A stretch of 64,000 nucleotides of DNA from Bifidobacterium pseudolongum subsp. globosum (lineage in GTDB: Bacteria > Actinomycetota > Actinomycetes > Actinomycetales > Bifidobacteriaceae). The notes under the pieces were generated by a model. That model did not search any database. It was not told where the DNA came from and saw only the letters and a list, made by a program, of their open reading frames with translations. This document shows, in pieces, positions 18,587 to 28,235 of this stretch; the first letter of the stretch is position 1; the number at the start of each line of letters is the position of its first letter. Where the stretch lies: NCBI RefSeq assembly GCF_004155535.1, contig NZ_RYUH01000009.1, positions 1 through 64,000 of the forward strand. Direction: 5' to 3'. The translations under genes were made by a program, and so were the position numbers.

Positions 18587-19102
18587 ATGAACGCACAACG
18601 TACACGCTGGTGGGAATACGCACTGGCGATCATTCTGGGCCTGCTCGCCGGCATCGGCATCGCCGTCATCGAATCGCACATGACCGTCTCACTGACCGGG
18701 GCGCCGTGGCCCGTGCCGGTCATCATGGTCATCATCGCGTTCATCGTGCTGTATTGCGCGTGGCAAGTGCACCGTTACGCCACGACCGAACCGCGCAAAC
18801 GCGTGGGCATGAAGCGCATCGACCCGCAGCGGGCCGTCTATACGCTCGTCTTCGCGAAGACATTGGCGATCGCCGGCGCGCTGCTGCTCGGCTGGTATGG
18901 CGGTGAGATCATCATGACGCTCGGGCACCTCGACGCCACCTACTACCGTTCAATCGCCATCCAATGCGCGTTCGCGGCGGCGGCGAGCCTGTTCGACATG
19001 ATCATCGGCATTGTGAGCGAAGGCCTGTGCCAGTTGCCGCCCACCGAAGGGCCGGAACACCCCAAGATGAAGGAACGGCGCCAACAGCAGGGAATCGCAT
19101 AG
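18587..19102 (+). CDS. DUF3180 family membrane protein
   Basis: The 171-residue protein has four hydrophobic segments (around EYALAIILGLLAGIG, VPVIMVIIAFIVLY, LAIAGALLLGWYG and the IQCAFAAAASL region) and matches the actinobacterial DUF3180 pattern, a family that usually sits beside folate genes. No function is established. The ATG follows the stop of the preceding gene directly, with GGAGG upstream, so the two are translated together. Confidence 0.8.
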   Translation: MNAQRTRWWEYALAIILGLLAGIGIAVIESHMTVSLTGAPWPVPVIMVIIAFIVLYCAWQVHRYATTEPRKRVGMKRIDPQRAVYTLVFAKTLAIAGALLLGWYGGEIIMTLGHLDATYYRSIAIQCAFAAAASLFDMIIGIVSEGLCQLPPTEGPEHPKMKERRQQQGIA

Positions 19103-19133
19103 CCGGCGCCGCGGGTACCGCGGTCAGGTCCGC

Positions 19134-20051
19134 TCAGTCCTGGTTGGGGGCAGGCTGCGGCACGCGCACCATCGCCTCCTGCACAATCGCGGCCACAAGC
19201 GTGCCGTCCTGCCGGTAGACCTTGGCGGTCGAAAGCCCGCGGCCATGACCCGCGGTCGGCGTGTCCTGCACATACAGATGCCATTGCGTCACATCCACGT
19301 CGCGGTACCACCACATGGAGTGGTCGATCGAGGCGAACGAGATGCCCGGCGTCATCACCGTCAACCCCGTGCGGCGCAGGATCGGTTCGAGCATGATCTG
19401 GTCACAGCCGAGCGCGAGCATGGCGCGGTGCATCGTCTGCGAGACGTCGCAGGAGCCGTCGGCGCGCATCCACACAAGCTGTTTGCCACTGTCCTCCTCG
19501 TGGCTGAGCTTGTCCGGACCGAGCAGGATCGGCTGCGAGATATAGCGGATGTCGAACGGTGAGTTGTATGCGTAGTACTTGGCGAAGCTTGATTTGTCCG
19601 CGAACGGCTCCATGAGTTCCTTGGAGCTCTTGAGTGATTCGGGATCGGGCACATCCGTGGGCATGGGGTCGGCATACTCCACGCCTTCCTGCCCCTTGGT
19701 CTGGAAACTCGCGATGGCGGTGAGGATCGACCCCTGCGATTGCGTCACATTCACGCGGCGCGAGGAGAACGAATGGCCGTCGCGCAGCGTCTCCACGTCG
19801 AACAGCAGGTCCTGATGGATGTCTCCCGGCGCGATGAAATACCCGTGGATCGAATGAGGCTCACGGTCGGGGGTCACCGTCTTCGACGCGGCGATGAGGG
19901 ATTGCGCGATCACCTGCCCGCCGTAGACACGGCCGGTGGGGAAGTACATGCTTTCGCCGTTGATGTAGGTGTGGTCGCGGTATACGGAAGGCGAACCAAG
20001 GCTCAGCACGCTGATCAGGCGCTGCAGCGGGGTTCCGTTCTCGGTTGTCAT
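19134..20051 (-). CDS. tesB: Acyl-CoA thioesterase II (TesB)
   Basis: The 305-residue enzyme is a double hotdog-fold thioesterase that hydrolyses acyl-CoA to free fatty acid and CoA. Typical family segments are visible: GRVYGGQVIAQSL and HSIHGYFIAPGD in the first hotdog, and SIDHSMWWYRD in the second. The length fits TesB. The ATG at 20049-20051 lies behind AAAGGAC. It converges with the DUF3180 gene and stands alone. Confidence 0.93.
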   Translation of the reverse strand: MTTENGTPLQRLISVLSLGSPSVYRDHTYINGESMYFPTGRVYGGQVIAQSLIAASKTVTPDREPHSIHGYFIAPGDIHQDLLFDVETLRDGHSFSSRRVNVTQSQGSILTAIASFQTKGQEGVEYADPMPTDVPDPESLKSSKELMEPFADKSSFAKYYAYNSPFDIRYISQPILLGPDKLSHEEDSGKQLVWMRADGSCDVSQTMHRAMLALGCDQIMLEPILRRTGLTVMTPGISFASIDHSMWWYRDVDVTQWHLYVQDTPTAGHGRGLSTAKVYRQDGTLVAAIVQEAMVRVPQPAPNQD

Positions 20052-20172
20052 GGCGGGCAGGTCCTTTCGAATCCAAAACAGCTGTGGTTGGGTTATGCTG
20101 TTGGCAGTCTATCGGGTCGGCGTTAAGAACAATGCGCGGAATGTTACGCTCGGCTGAAACACGGCACAACGC

Positions 20173-20208
20173 GATGTGGCGCACCACTGTGCAGTGGTGC
20201 GCCACATC
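20173..20208. terminator. Perfect palindrome between tesB and ettA
   Basis: A 17-bp perfect stem (gatgtggcgcaccactg with its complement) is separated by only two bases, so the folded loop must be formed by the innermost pairs. It lies just beyond the ettA stop. There is no clear T run on either strand, so its role as terminator is likely but not certain. Confidence 0.55.
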
Positions 20209-20233
20209 AAGCCGTCGGTGTGTCCGCGCGCGG

Positions 20234-21910
20234 TCAGCGCGTGAGCTTGCGGTGCAGGCGGTGCGGACGGGCCGCGTCCTCGCCCAGACGCGCGATCTTG
20301 TTCTCCTGGTACGACTGGAAGTTGCCTTCGAACCAGTACCAGCGCGCCGGGTTCTCGTCGTCGCCCTCCCACGCGAGGATGTGTGTGGCGATGCGGTCGA
20401 GGAACCAACGGTCGTGCGAGATCACCACGGCGCAGCCGGGGAACTCGATCAGTGCGTTCTCGAGCGATTCGAGCGTCTCCACGTCCAGATCGTTCGTCGG
20501 CTCGTCGAGCAGCAGCAGGTTGCCACCCTGCTTCAGGGTCAACGCCAGGTTGAGGCGGTTGCGCTCGCCACCGGAAAGCACACCCGTGAGCTTCTGCTGG
20601 TCGGAGCCCTTGAACCCGAAACTCGCCACATAGGCGCGCGTCGGCACCTCCACGCCGCCGACCTCGATGAAGTCATTGCCGTCGGAGACCGCCTCCCACA
20701 GGTTCTTGTTGGGGTCAAGGCCGGCGCGGTTCTGGTCCACGTAGCTGATCTTGACCGTCTCGCCGATCTTGAGGTCGCCGCTCGTGAGCGGTTCGAGGCC
20801 CACGATCGTCTTGAACAGCGTGGACTTGCCCACGCCGTTGGGGCCGATCACGCCCACGATGCCGTTGCGCGGCAGCGTGAAGCTCAGGTCGTCGATGAGC
20901 ACGCGGTCGCCGAAGGCCTTGTGGATATGTTCGGCCTCGAGCACCGTGGAGCCCAGGCGCGGTCCCGGCGGGATCTGGATCTCGGAGAAGTCGAGCTTCT
21001 TGGAGTTGCGTGCCTCCTGCTCCATCTGGTCGTAGCGTTCCAGACGGGCCTTGTTCTTGGCTTGGCGGGCCTTCGGTGACGAGCGCACCCAGTCGAGTTC
21101 GTTCTTGAGGCGCTTGGCGAGTTTGGCGTCCTTGGCGCCCTGGATCTCCATACGCTTCGCCTTCGTCTCCAAGTATGTGGTGTAGTTGCCCTTGTACGGG
21201 TAGAGCTGGCCGCGATCCACCTCGCAGATCCACTCCGCCACATTGTCCATGAAGTAACGGTCGTGGGTCACGGCGATCACGGCGCCGGGGTACTGGTGCA
21301 GGAACTTCTCGAGCCACAGGATCGATTCGGCGTCCAAGTGGTTGGTGGGCTCGTCGAGCAGCAGCAGATCGGGGGCCTCAAGCAGCAGCTTGCACAACGC
21401 CACGCGGCGGCGTTCGCCACCGGAGCACACGGAGACCGGGGTGTCGGGGTCGGGGCACTGCAGTGCGTCCATCGCCTGTTCGAGCTGCGAGTCGAGGTCC
21501 CAGCCGTTGGCTGCGTCGATCTCGGTCTGCAGCTTGCCCATCTCTTCCATGAGCGAGTCGAAGTCGGCGTCCGGGTTCGCCATCTCCTCGCCGATCTCGT
21601 TGAAGCGCGCGACCTTCTGCGCGACGTCGCCGAACGCCATCTTGATGTTCTCGCCCACGGTCTTGTCGTCGTCGAGCGGCGGCTCCTGCTGCAGGATGCC
21701 CACGGAGAAGCCCGGGGTCAGCGTCGCCTCGCCGTTGCTGACGGTGTCGAGGCCCGCCATGATTTTGAGCAGTGTGGACTTGCCCATGCCGTTGGGGCCG
21801 ACCACACCGATTTTCGCGCCCGGCAGGAAGCTCAGCGTGACGTTGTCGAGAATCACGCGGTCTCCGTAAGCCTTACGGGCGTTGATCATCTGATAGATAA
21901 ACTCAGCCAA
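20234..21910 (-). CDS. ettA: Energy-dependent translational throttle protein EttA (ABC-F)
   Basis: EttA is a cytoplasmic ABC-F ATPase that binds the ribosomal E site and gates entry into elongation according to the ATP/ADP ratio. The 558-residue protein has two ABC domains, each with Walker A (GPNGMGKST, GPNGVGKST), a signature (VCSGGERRR, LSGGERNR) and Walker B (LLLLDEPTNHLD, LLLLDEPTNDLD), joined by the charged linker typical of the group. The start codon is TTG at 21908-21910, with no in-frame ATG upstream at the conserved position. It has no membrane segment, in line with a translation factor and not a transporter. Confidence 0.95.
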   Translation of the reverse strand: MAEFIYQMINARKAYGDRVILDNVTLSFLPGAKIGVVGPNGMGKSTLLKIMAGLDTVSNGEATLTPGFSVGILQQEPPLDDDKTVGENIKMAFGDVAQKVARFNEIGEEMANPDADFDSLMEEMGKLQTEIDAANGWDLDSQLEQAMDALQCPDPDTPVSVCSGGERRRVALCKLLLEAPDLLLLDEPTNHLDAESILWLEKFLHQYPGAVIAVTHDRYFMDNVAEWICEVDRGQLYPYKGNYTTYLETKAKRMEIQGAKDAKLAKRLKNELDWVRSSPKARQAKNKARLERYDQMEQEARNSKKLDFSEIQIPPGPRLGSTVLEAEHIHKAFGDRVLIDDLSFTLPRNGIVGVIGPNGVGKSTLFKTIVGLEPLTSGDLKIGETVKISYVDQNRAGLDPNKNLWEAVSDGNDFIEVGGVEVPTRAYVASFGFKGSDQQKLTGVLSGGERNRLNLALTLKQGGNLLLLDEPTNDLDVETLESLENALIEFPGCAVVISHDRWFLDRIATHILAWEGDDENPARWYWFEGNFQSYQENKIARLGEDAARPHRLHRKLTR

Positions 21911-22110
21911 AGTTGGTTCCGTTCTCTGTTGGATTGCTTCCTACATGGAAGCGGGCATACATACATCGCCCATTATTCCAAAAGAGGTCTACAGCGTCCA
22001 CCATCGCACTCAAAGACGTATCCCGGACATAAGCGCAGTCTGACGTCGAGTCGAATCAGCGCGCCGCTGTGGCCCGATGGCGTTGTTTATGCCAATGTCT
22101 CAGCGGTAAC

Positions 22111-22945
22111 ATGGATATGCTTCAGATTCGGAATACTTACGATGATTATCGGAGCACGGAAGGTGTGGGATTGGCTCGTGTATTTCTTGCTCGGTTAGGC
22201 GCAATAGGCATGGTTGTTTGTCTTGCCTGCGGACTGCTTGCTGAGTGTGCTCCAGTGGGATGGATTCGGACAACGGCGTGGAAGGACAGCGCATTGCATC
22301 GTCCATGTCGGACCATGTGCAGTTGTTACTGGACCTGAATCAGAAGAACCTTGACGGACAGATAGGCGGTACGCCCATGGTGAGCATCAGGTGGCCATCC
22401 TGAAACGAGCACTGGCGGCCGGGGGAAGGGTTAGCCGGGCCGACTACGAGCAGGCATGGGTGAGCTACCGTCAATGCATCGTCAACAAAGGGTATGCTGC
22501 GCCGCCGATTATGAAGGTCGGTGAGTTCTACCAAGCACAATGGTCAATGGTATCTGTTGAAGGGCAGGAGGCGCGGGAGGAAAAACTGCGTGAGGATGAC
22601 ATGGCATGCGGCATAGCGGAGATGCTGAACGTGAACGAGGTATATCAACGCCAGAATTCGAACCCGAACCTATATCGGAATCCATCGGAGGGTGTGGTGG
22701 ATTGCCTGCACCGCAACAATCTGGTGAAGACCTCGTACACTGCGAAGGAATACGATGAGGAGAACCGCAGATTCGACAAATACTGGAATGATCGCCGTAT
22801 GGGACGTGCTCCTACTATCGCCGAGACGCACGGGCGTTTCAGTTTTGATTACAGCGATGTTGAAGCGGCCACGTGTCTGGCGAACAATCATGAGGCCATG
22901 GATGTTCAGGAATACAAACCGCCGGAATGGAAGCCATTCGGATAG
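22111..22945 (+). pseudogene. Frameshifted putative lipoprotein gene
   Basis: Three frames appear to make up one gene. Frame 1 gives a lipoprotein-like signal (LGAIGMVVCLACGLLAEC) up to about 22248. Frame 3 then gives an open stretch with LLLDLNQKNLDGQI up to about 22365. Frame 2 continues with HQVAILKRALAAGGRVSRA and runs to 22945 (184 codons from the GTG at 22391, which has no ribosome binding site). The pattern, a signal followed by an acidic region with ADYEQAWVSYRQCI, looks like a family of small secreted bifidobacterial proteins of unknown role. Two frameshifts make it a pseudogene unless they are sequencing errors. Confidence 0.6.
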
Positions 22946-23012
22946 GGGGGCGGAGATGGATGGCTCTCGCGATGGGGACCATCACAGAGACCATCCATCA
23001 TCCGGATAGGAG

Positions 23013-24305
23013 CTAGTTGTTGGAGGGGAGCACGGCATCGAGCGCCTGTTTGACGTCCGCGATGATGTCCGCAGCGTTTTCGATGCCGCAGCTCAGACGC
23101 ACCAGGTCGATGCCGACGCCCGCCTCTTCGAGCTGCTGTTCGGTCAGCTGGCGGTGCGTCGTGCCCGCCGGGTACAGCACACAGCTGCGCGCGTCGGCCA
23201 CGTGCGTGGCGATCGAGATCATCTTGAGGTGGTCGAGGAACGCCGAGACCGTCTCACGGCCGCCGGGCACGCCGAACGCGATCACACCGCACGTGCCGTT
23301 GGGCATGTACTTCTCGGCGAGCGCATGGTAGCGGTCATCCGGCAGGCCAGGGAAGCTGACCCACGAGATGCGCGGATCGGCCTCGAGGAACTCGGCCACG
23401 GCCAGTGCGTTCGCGCAGTGGCGCTCCATGCGCACGCCCAGGGATTCAAGGTGCATGCCCATGATCCACGAGTTGATCGGCGCCGGGGTGGAGCCGAAGT
23501 CGCGCATGAGCTGCGCGGTGGCCTTGGTGATGAACGCGGCCTTGCCGAAGTCCTTGGCGTACACCACGCCGTGGTACGAATCGTCGGGGGTCGTCAGTCC
23601 CGGGAATTTCTCGGCGTGCGCCAGCCAATCGAAATTGCCGGAGTCCACAATCGCGCCGCCGACGCATGAGCCGTGGCCGTCCATGTATTTGGTCGTCGCG
23701 TGCGTCACGATGTCCACGCCGAATTCGATCGGGCGACAGTTGATCGGCGTGGGGAACGTGTTGTCGACGATGAGCGGCACGCCGTGGCGGTGCGCAGCCT
23801 CGGCGAACTTCTCGAAGTCGAGCACGATGAGCGCGGGATTGGCGATCGACTCGCCGAACACGGCCTTCGTGTTCGACTGGAACGCCGCTTCGAGTTCCTC
23901 TTCGGAACAGTCTGGGCTCACGAAGGTGCAGGTGATGCCCATTTTGCGCATCGTCACGTTGATGAGGTTGAACGTGCCGCCGTAGATGGCGCTCGAGGCG
24001 ACGATGTGGTCGCCTTCGTTGCAGATGTTGAACAGCGCGAAGAAGTTGGCCGCCTGGCCGGACGAGGTGAGCATGGCCGCGACGCCGCCTTCCATCTCGC
24101 AGATCTTGGCGGCCACGGTGTCGTTCGTGGGGTTCTGCAGGCGCGTGTAGAAGTAACCGCTTTCGGAAAGGTCGAAGAGTCGGCTCATCTGCTCGCTCGA
24201 GGTGTATTTGAACGTCGTCGCCTGGATGATCGGCGGCGTGCGCGATTCGCCGTTGCCCGGCTGGTAGCCGCCCTGCACGCAGATGGTGTCAACATGTTCG
24301 CTCAT
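23013..24305 (-). CDS. O-acetylhomoserine sulfhydrylase (Cys/Met metabolism PLP enzyme)
   Basis: The 430-residue PLP enzyme belongs to the Cys/Met metabolism family. The PLP lysine is visible in VTHATTKYMDGHG, with the cofactor-binding Asp in PLIVDNTF. Length above 420 and the opening VDTICVQGGY fit O-acetylhomoserine aminocarboxypropyltransferase (MetY type), which makes homocysteine from O-acetylhomoserine and sulfide; cystathionine gamma-synthase is usually shorter, about 380-400 residues. The ATG at 24303-24305 follows GAGGAGAC. No S-adenosylmethionine riboswitch was recognised upstream. It stands alone. Confidence 0.9.
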   Translation of the reverse strand: MSEHVDTICVQGGYQPGNGESRTPPIIQATTFKYTSSEQMSRLFDLSESGYFYTRLQNPTNDTVAAKICEMEGGVAAMLTSSGQAANFFALFNICNEGDHIVASSAIYGGTFNLINVTMRKMGITCTFVSPDCSEEELEAAFQSNTKAVFGESIANPALIVLDFEKFAEAAHRHGVPLIVDNTFPTPINCRPIEFGVDIVTHATTKYMDGHGSCVGGAIVDSGNFDWLAHAEKFPGLTTPDDSYHGVVYAKDFGKAAFITKATAQLMRDFGSTPAPINSWIMGMHLESLGVRMERHCANALAVAEFLEADPRISWVSFPGLPDDRYHALAEKYMPNGTCGVIAFGVPGGRETVSAFLDHLKMISIATHVADARSCVLYPAGTTHRQLTEQQLEEAGVGIDLVRLSCGIENAADIIADVKQALDAVLPSNN

Positions 24306-24352
24306 GGATTCGTCTCCTCAACGGTCGGCCGCCCATGCGCGGGCGGCGTGGA

Positions 24353-24385
24353 TGCCTGTGTGTGGTATTACACCACACACAGGCA
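24353..24385. terminator. Perfect hairpin between convergently read regions
   Basis: A perfect 14-bp stem (tgcctgtgtgtggt, loop attac) lies between the start of the sulfhydrylase gene and the end of the metallopeptidase gene. Both genes are on the minus strand, so it probably terminates the upstream one (24421-25938). No T run follows, which lowers certainty. Confidence 0.55.
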
Positions 24386-24420
24386 TGCCGCCGGCGTGCA
24401 TGTCCGCATAGTGCGGCGGG

Positions 24421-25938
24421 TCAGTCCGCCGAGATGCTGCAGTGGCCGTCGTGCACGAGCTGCGCGGCGGTGTCGGAGGCGTCGGTCATCGTATACCATG
24501 GCGCGTTTTGCGCGCCCGAGTTCAGCACGTCGCGTTCCGCGCCGAAGTACAGGGTGGCGTAGCTGTTGGTGAGCGCCTCGTGATCCACGCGTAGTGCAGG
24601 GGCCGTGGTGCCGCAGATGCGGTAGATCATCGCGTGCGCCAGCTCGTGTTTCACGGCGTTCGGGTAGTACGATCCCGTCACGTCGTACGTCCAGTTGCGG
24701 GAGTTCTGGTTGATGTAGATGAGGTTCGGGGTGGCGGAGCAGAACGCGCCCAATGTGGTCTCGTCGGCAAGGCGCGTGGAGCCGGAGCAGTGGTCGTAGA
24801 CCGACTTGAAGTCGTAGGTCGGGCTCAGCCCCACCGAGGCGATGAGCTGTTCGCCGGCGGCGAGGTAAGTGCCATCGGATCCCATCGCAATCGGTATGGC
24901 CTTGATCTTCTGCTCCCAGTCCGCGGTGAGCGTGGGGATGTCCGGCTGGGAAGACTTGAGGTCGAAGGCCCCCGTGTACAGGTCGCGCACATTGCCCTCG
25001 GAATCCCGCAGCGTGGCGTGGATGCCAAGGTCTTCGCCGTGCAGGAACTTCTGTTCCAATTCGTTGAGTGCGGTGGTCTGTGCGTTGTAATAGATGTCGA
25101 TCTCGTTGGGGTCGGTCGTGGTGCGCTCGCCGGAGGCTTCGAGCTCCTGTTCGGCAGTGAGGAGGTATTTGAGCCATGCGCCGTAATACTCCACGCCCCG
25201 GTCGCTCAGTTCGGGCAGCAGCTTGATCGCGTCGTCGGGGGATTTGCTGTTGTATTCGCTGGATTTGCCCTCGAGCAGCTGCTTGTATTGCGTATAGCTG
25301 TCGGCTTCGGAGAACCGGTAGACCTTCTGGTCCTTCACCGTGCCGTCGTCGTTGAGGTAGTCCTCCGGCTCGTAGCCGCGTGCGCGCAGGTCCTCGAGCG
25401 CGCTCTGGGCGTAGTCGTCCGTGTCCATCGTCTGGTGCGCCGCGCGCCCGGCCGAGGAGACGACCGTGCCGATGCCGAAGAAGACAAGGAGCAGCAGCAC
25501 CATAACGCCGGCGATGACGCCGATCACCACGGCGCCGGTGTGCTTGCGCGCCACGGTCGGCGCACCGGCGGCGCGGGGATCCATGGTGCTGGGCCCCATG
25601 GGGTAGCCCGGCCTGCTGTTCGCTCCCCATGTGGGGTACGGCGTGGTCTGGTATGGGGTGCCGGAGGTGAACGGATTGTGTGCGCTGGGATGCGCGCCTG
25701 GCATCGTGCCGGTGGCTGGCGCGGGGTAGACCGGCGTGTGGGGAGAGTGTGGTGAACTTTGTGGTGGGGCCCCGTACGGCGTTGTGGCGGGTGTTTGCGC
25801 GGCGGGTGTCTGCGCAGTGGGGCCTGTGGGGAAGGAGATCGGCGTCGGGCCGGGATGCGGCTGCTGCATCGGTTGGGGTGCCTGTGGTCGTGCATGCTGC
25901 TGGTACTGGTGTGGTGAGTTGGTGTTTGGCCCGCTCAT
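24421..25938 (-). CDS. Membrane-anchored putative zinc metallopeptidase
   Basis: The 505-residue protein starts with about 130 residues rich in Pro, Gln, Ala and Thr, then one membrane segment (about 136-160, GVIAGVMVLLLLVFFG), then a large domain expected outside the cell. The domain contains HELAH at residues 431-435, followed by Glu at 454 and 468, so it can be read as HExxH plus a third glutamate ligand as in gluzincins. No known family was recognised and no substrate can be given. The ATG at 25936-25938 was chosen because AAGGGGG precedes it; the frame is open 20 codons further. It is a single gene between metabolic genes. Confidence 0.7.
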   Translation of the reverse strand: MSGPNTNSPHQYQQHARPQAPQPMQQPHPGPTPISFPTGPTAQTPAAQTPATTPYGAPPQSSPHSPHTPVYPAPATGTMPGAHPSAHNPFTSGTPYQTTPYPTWGANSRPGYPMGPSTMDPRAAGAPTVARKHTGAVVIGVIAGVMVLLLLVFFGIGTVVSSAGRAAHQTMDTDDYAQSALEDLRARGYEPEDYLNDDGTVKDQKVYRFSEADSYTQYKQLLEGKSSEYNSKSPDDAIKLLPELSDRGVEYYGAWLKYLLTAEQELEASGERTTTDPNEIDIYYNAQTTALNELEQKFLHGEDLGIHATLRDSEGNVRDLYTGAFDLKSSQPDIPTLTADWEQKIKAIPIAMGSDGTYLAAGEQLIASVGLSPTYDFKSVYDHCSGSTRLADETTLGAFCSATPNLIYINQNSRNWTYDVTGSYYPNAVKHELAHAMIYRICGTTAPALRVDHEALTNSYATLYFGAERDVLNSGAQNAPWYTMTDASDTAAQLVHDGHCSISAD

Positions 25939-26162
25939 CAATCCCCCTTGCTTGTGGTCGGCCGTTCGGCCATGGGCGTGCTCGGCGATGTGCGCCACAT
26001 CGTAACAAAACCGGACTGCGGGGTTGTGCGCTTGTTCACGTTTTCCACCGCTTTCAGCGATGCGCGTAGCGCCGCCGGACGCGGCGCGGAGGACGGGCGG
26101 TAGTGTGAACAGTAGCGGTGCAGGCCATCCACGCCTCGCACCAGTCTGAACAGGAGTGATTC

Positions 26163-26687
26163 ATGAAGACATCGGTGATGGTGTTCCATCCGAACATCGC
26201 GCGCTCGCGCATCAACGCGGCGCTCATGGAGCGCGCGCAGAACGAACCGGAGCTCGACCTGGTGGTGCGTGACATGTATGCGCTGTACCCGGATTTCCAT
26301 ATCAATGTGGAAGAGGAGCAACGTGTGGCCGATGGCGCGGACCGCCTGGTGTTCCAGTTCCCGTTCTACTGGTACAGCGCGCCCGCGCTGATGAAGCAGT
26401 GGGAGGATGAGGTGCTCAGCTCCGGTTGGGCATATGGGCCGGACGCGCGCATCGCCGGCAAGCGCATGATGCTCGCGGTCAGTACCGGCGGTCTGCAAGA
26501 CACCTATTCGGTCGAGGGCAAGCACCACGCCGCCATGAGCGAACTGCTGCTGCCGTACCGCATCATGGCGCAGTATCTGGGTCTGGAGTTCGAGGAACCG
26601 TTCATTGTGCACGGCGCCTATGCGCCCGACCTCGACGACGGCGCGCTCGCCGCCGTATCACGGGAGTATGTTGCCCGTCTGCGCTGA
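26163..26687 (+). CDS. NAD(P)H-dependent oxidoreductase, flavodoxin-like
   Basis: The 174-residue cytoplasmic protein fits the KefF/YwrO/MdaB-type flavin quinone reductases. It starts with a short strand and a phosphate-binding turn (MVFHPNIARSRINAAL), contains the conserved QFPFYWYSAPALMKQW segment, and ends with the STGG region and GLEFEEPFIVHGAY. Such enzymes reduce quinones or other electrophiles with FMN and NAD(P)H. AGGAGTG precedes the ATG. A hairpin follows the stop. Confidence 0.88.
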   Translation: MKTSVMVFHPNIARSRINAALMERAQNEPELDLVVRDMYALYPDFHINVEEEQRVADGADRLVFQFPFYWYSAPALMKQWEDEVLSSGWAYGPDARIAGKRMMLAVSTGGLQDTYSVEGKHHAAMSELLLPYRIMAQYLGLEFEEPFIVHGAYAPDLDDGALAAVSREYVARLR

Positions 26688-26708
26688 TTGATGCGTTTCC
26701 CCGGTATT

Positions 26709-26745
26709 GTTTTCTGCGCCCGGCGCGTCGTGGCGCAGTGAAAAC
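26709..26745 (+). terminator. Terminator after the oxidoreductase gene
   Basis: gttttctgcgcc pairs with ggcgcagtgaaaac, leaving one bulged base. It lies 20 bp after the stop and before the xylA promoter. Confidence 0.5.
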
Positions 26746-26780
26746 CCAATGATTGCAAGGCGACACGCCATCTTCGGTTT

Positions 26781-26824
26781 TATAGTTAGACGATTTGACA
26801 AAGCGCCCGGACTTCGTTTACACT
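26781..26824 (+). promoter_or_regulatory. xylA promoter with overlapping operator
   Basis: A TTGACA at 26795-26800 and a TACACT at 26819-26824 are 18 bp apart. The 23-bp segment 26781-26803 (tatagttagacgatttgaca and three more bases) covers the -35 box. Its left half equals the left half of the site between xylB and the ROK gene, and its right half (gacaaag) equals that of the site before the sugar-binding protein gene. It is therefore a likely repressor site shared by the xylose locus. Confidence 0.65.
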
Positions 26825-26885
26825 CTCTTTGTAAGACGAATGAACAATAGTTCGTCACAACGCACGATCAACAAAGGAGTGATCC

Positions 26886-28235
26886 ATGGGACTGTGGGAT
26901 ATCGACAAGATCGAGTACGTCGGCCGCGGCAACGGCCCGGTCGAGGGACTCGGCTTCCAGTATTATGACGCCGACAAAGTGGTTGCCGGCAAGAAGATGA
27001 AGGACTGGCTGCGTTTCGGCGTCGCATGGTGGCACACCTTCGACGCGCCGCTCACCGACCCCTTCGGTGACGGCACCGCCCAGCGCCCGTGGGACGGCAA
27101 GTACTCCGACCCGATGGACAACGCGCTCGCCAAGGTGGACTACGCGTTCGAGTTCTTCACCAAGCTCGGCGCCGAGTACTTCTGCTTCCATGACCGCGAC
27201 ATTGCCCCGGAAGGCGATACGCTCCGCGAGACGAACGCCAACCTCGACCGCGTGGTCGACAAGATCGAGGAGAACATGCAGTCCACTGGCGTGAAGCTGC
27301 TGTGGAACACCTCGTCGCTCTTCACCAACCCGCGTTTCGTCGCCGGCGCATCCACCTCGCCGTTCGCTGACGTCTACGCCTATGCCGCCGCTCAGCTCAA
27401 GCACTCGCTCGAAATCGGCAAGCGTCTGGGCGCTGAGAACTATGTGTTCTGGGGTGGCCGCGAAGGCTACGAGAACCTGTGGATCACCGACATGAAGCGC
27501 GAGCAGGAGCACATGGCGAAGTTCTTCCACATGTGCGCCGACTACGCCAAGCAGATCGGCATGGACGCCCAGTTCCTCATCGAGCCGAAGGCCAAGGAAC
27601 CGACGACGCACCAGTACGACTTCGACGCGGCCACGGCATGCAACTTCCTGCGCGCCTATGACCTGATCGACGTCTTCAAGCTTAACCTCGAAGGCAACCA
27701 CGCGAACCTCGCCGGCCACACCTACCAGCACGAGATCCGTGTCGCGCGTGACAACGGCGTGCTCGGTTCGCTCGACGCCAACCAGGGCGACATGCTGCTT
27801 GGCTGGGATCTCGACGAGTTCCCGACCAACCTGTACGAGACCACCTCCGTGATGTGGGAAGTGCTCGACGAAGGCCAGATCGGCCCTCACGGCGGCCTCA
27901 ACTTCGACGCCAAGCCGCGCCGCACCTCGTTCAGCGCCGAAGACCTGTTCCGCGCGCACATCGCCGGCATGGACACGTTCGCCGCCGGCCTGCTCGTGGC
28001 GGACAAGATGCATCAGGACAAGTACATCGAGGACCTCGTGGCCAACCGTTACGGCTCCTACGATTCGGGCATCGGCAAGTCGATCGACGATGGCACCGCG
28101 ACCCTCGAATCGCTCAACGACTACGCCATCGACATGCCGCAGTCCGAGATCATCGCATCCACGCACCCCGATCACCTCGAGGACGTGAAGGCGACCATCA
28201 ACAACTACATCATCGACGCCCTGGCCAACGCCTGA
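26886..28235 (+). CDS. xylA: Xylose isomerase
   Basis: XylA interconverts D-xylose and D-xylulose in the cytoplasm with divalent metals. The 449-residue length fits the class II enzymes. The catalytic His lies in EYFCFHDRD at about residue 102, the family signature in [12 protein letters not shown], and metal ligands in [11 protein letters not shown] and NLEGNHA. An AAAGGAG site at 26873-26879 sets the ATG at 26886. It has its own promoter and operator and feeds xylulose to XylB encoded 10 kb downstream. Confidence 0.97.
   Translation: MGLWDIDKIEYVGRGNGPVEGLGFQYYDADKVVAGKKMKDWLRFGVAWWHTFDAPLTDPFGDGTAQRPWDGKYSDPMDNALAKVDYAFEFFTKLGAEYFCFHDRDIAPEGDTLRETNANLDRVVDKIEENMQSTGVKLLWNTSSLFTNPRFVAGASTSPFADVYAYAAAQLKHSLEIGKRLGAENYVFWGGREGYENLWITDMKREQEHMAKFFHMCADYAKQIGMDAQFLIEPKAKEPTTHQYDFDAATACNFLRAYDLIDVFKLNLEGNHANLAGHTYQHEIRVARDNGVLGSLDANQGDMLLGWDLDEFPTNLYETTSVMWEVLDEGQIGPHGGLNFDAKPRRTSFSAEDLFRAHIAGMDTFAAGLLVADKMHQDKYIEDLVANRYGSYDSGIGKSIDDGTATLESLNDYAIDMPQSEIIASTHPDHLEDVKATINNYIIDALANA

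Noticed and set aside
23013..24305. Cystathionine gamma-synthase as alternative name
   Set aside because: The length and the opening residues fit the longer O-acetylhomoserine sulfhydrylase group better, though the two cannot be fully separated by eye.
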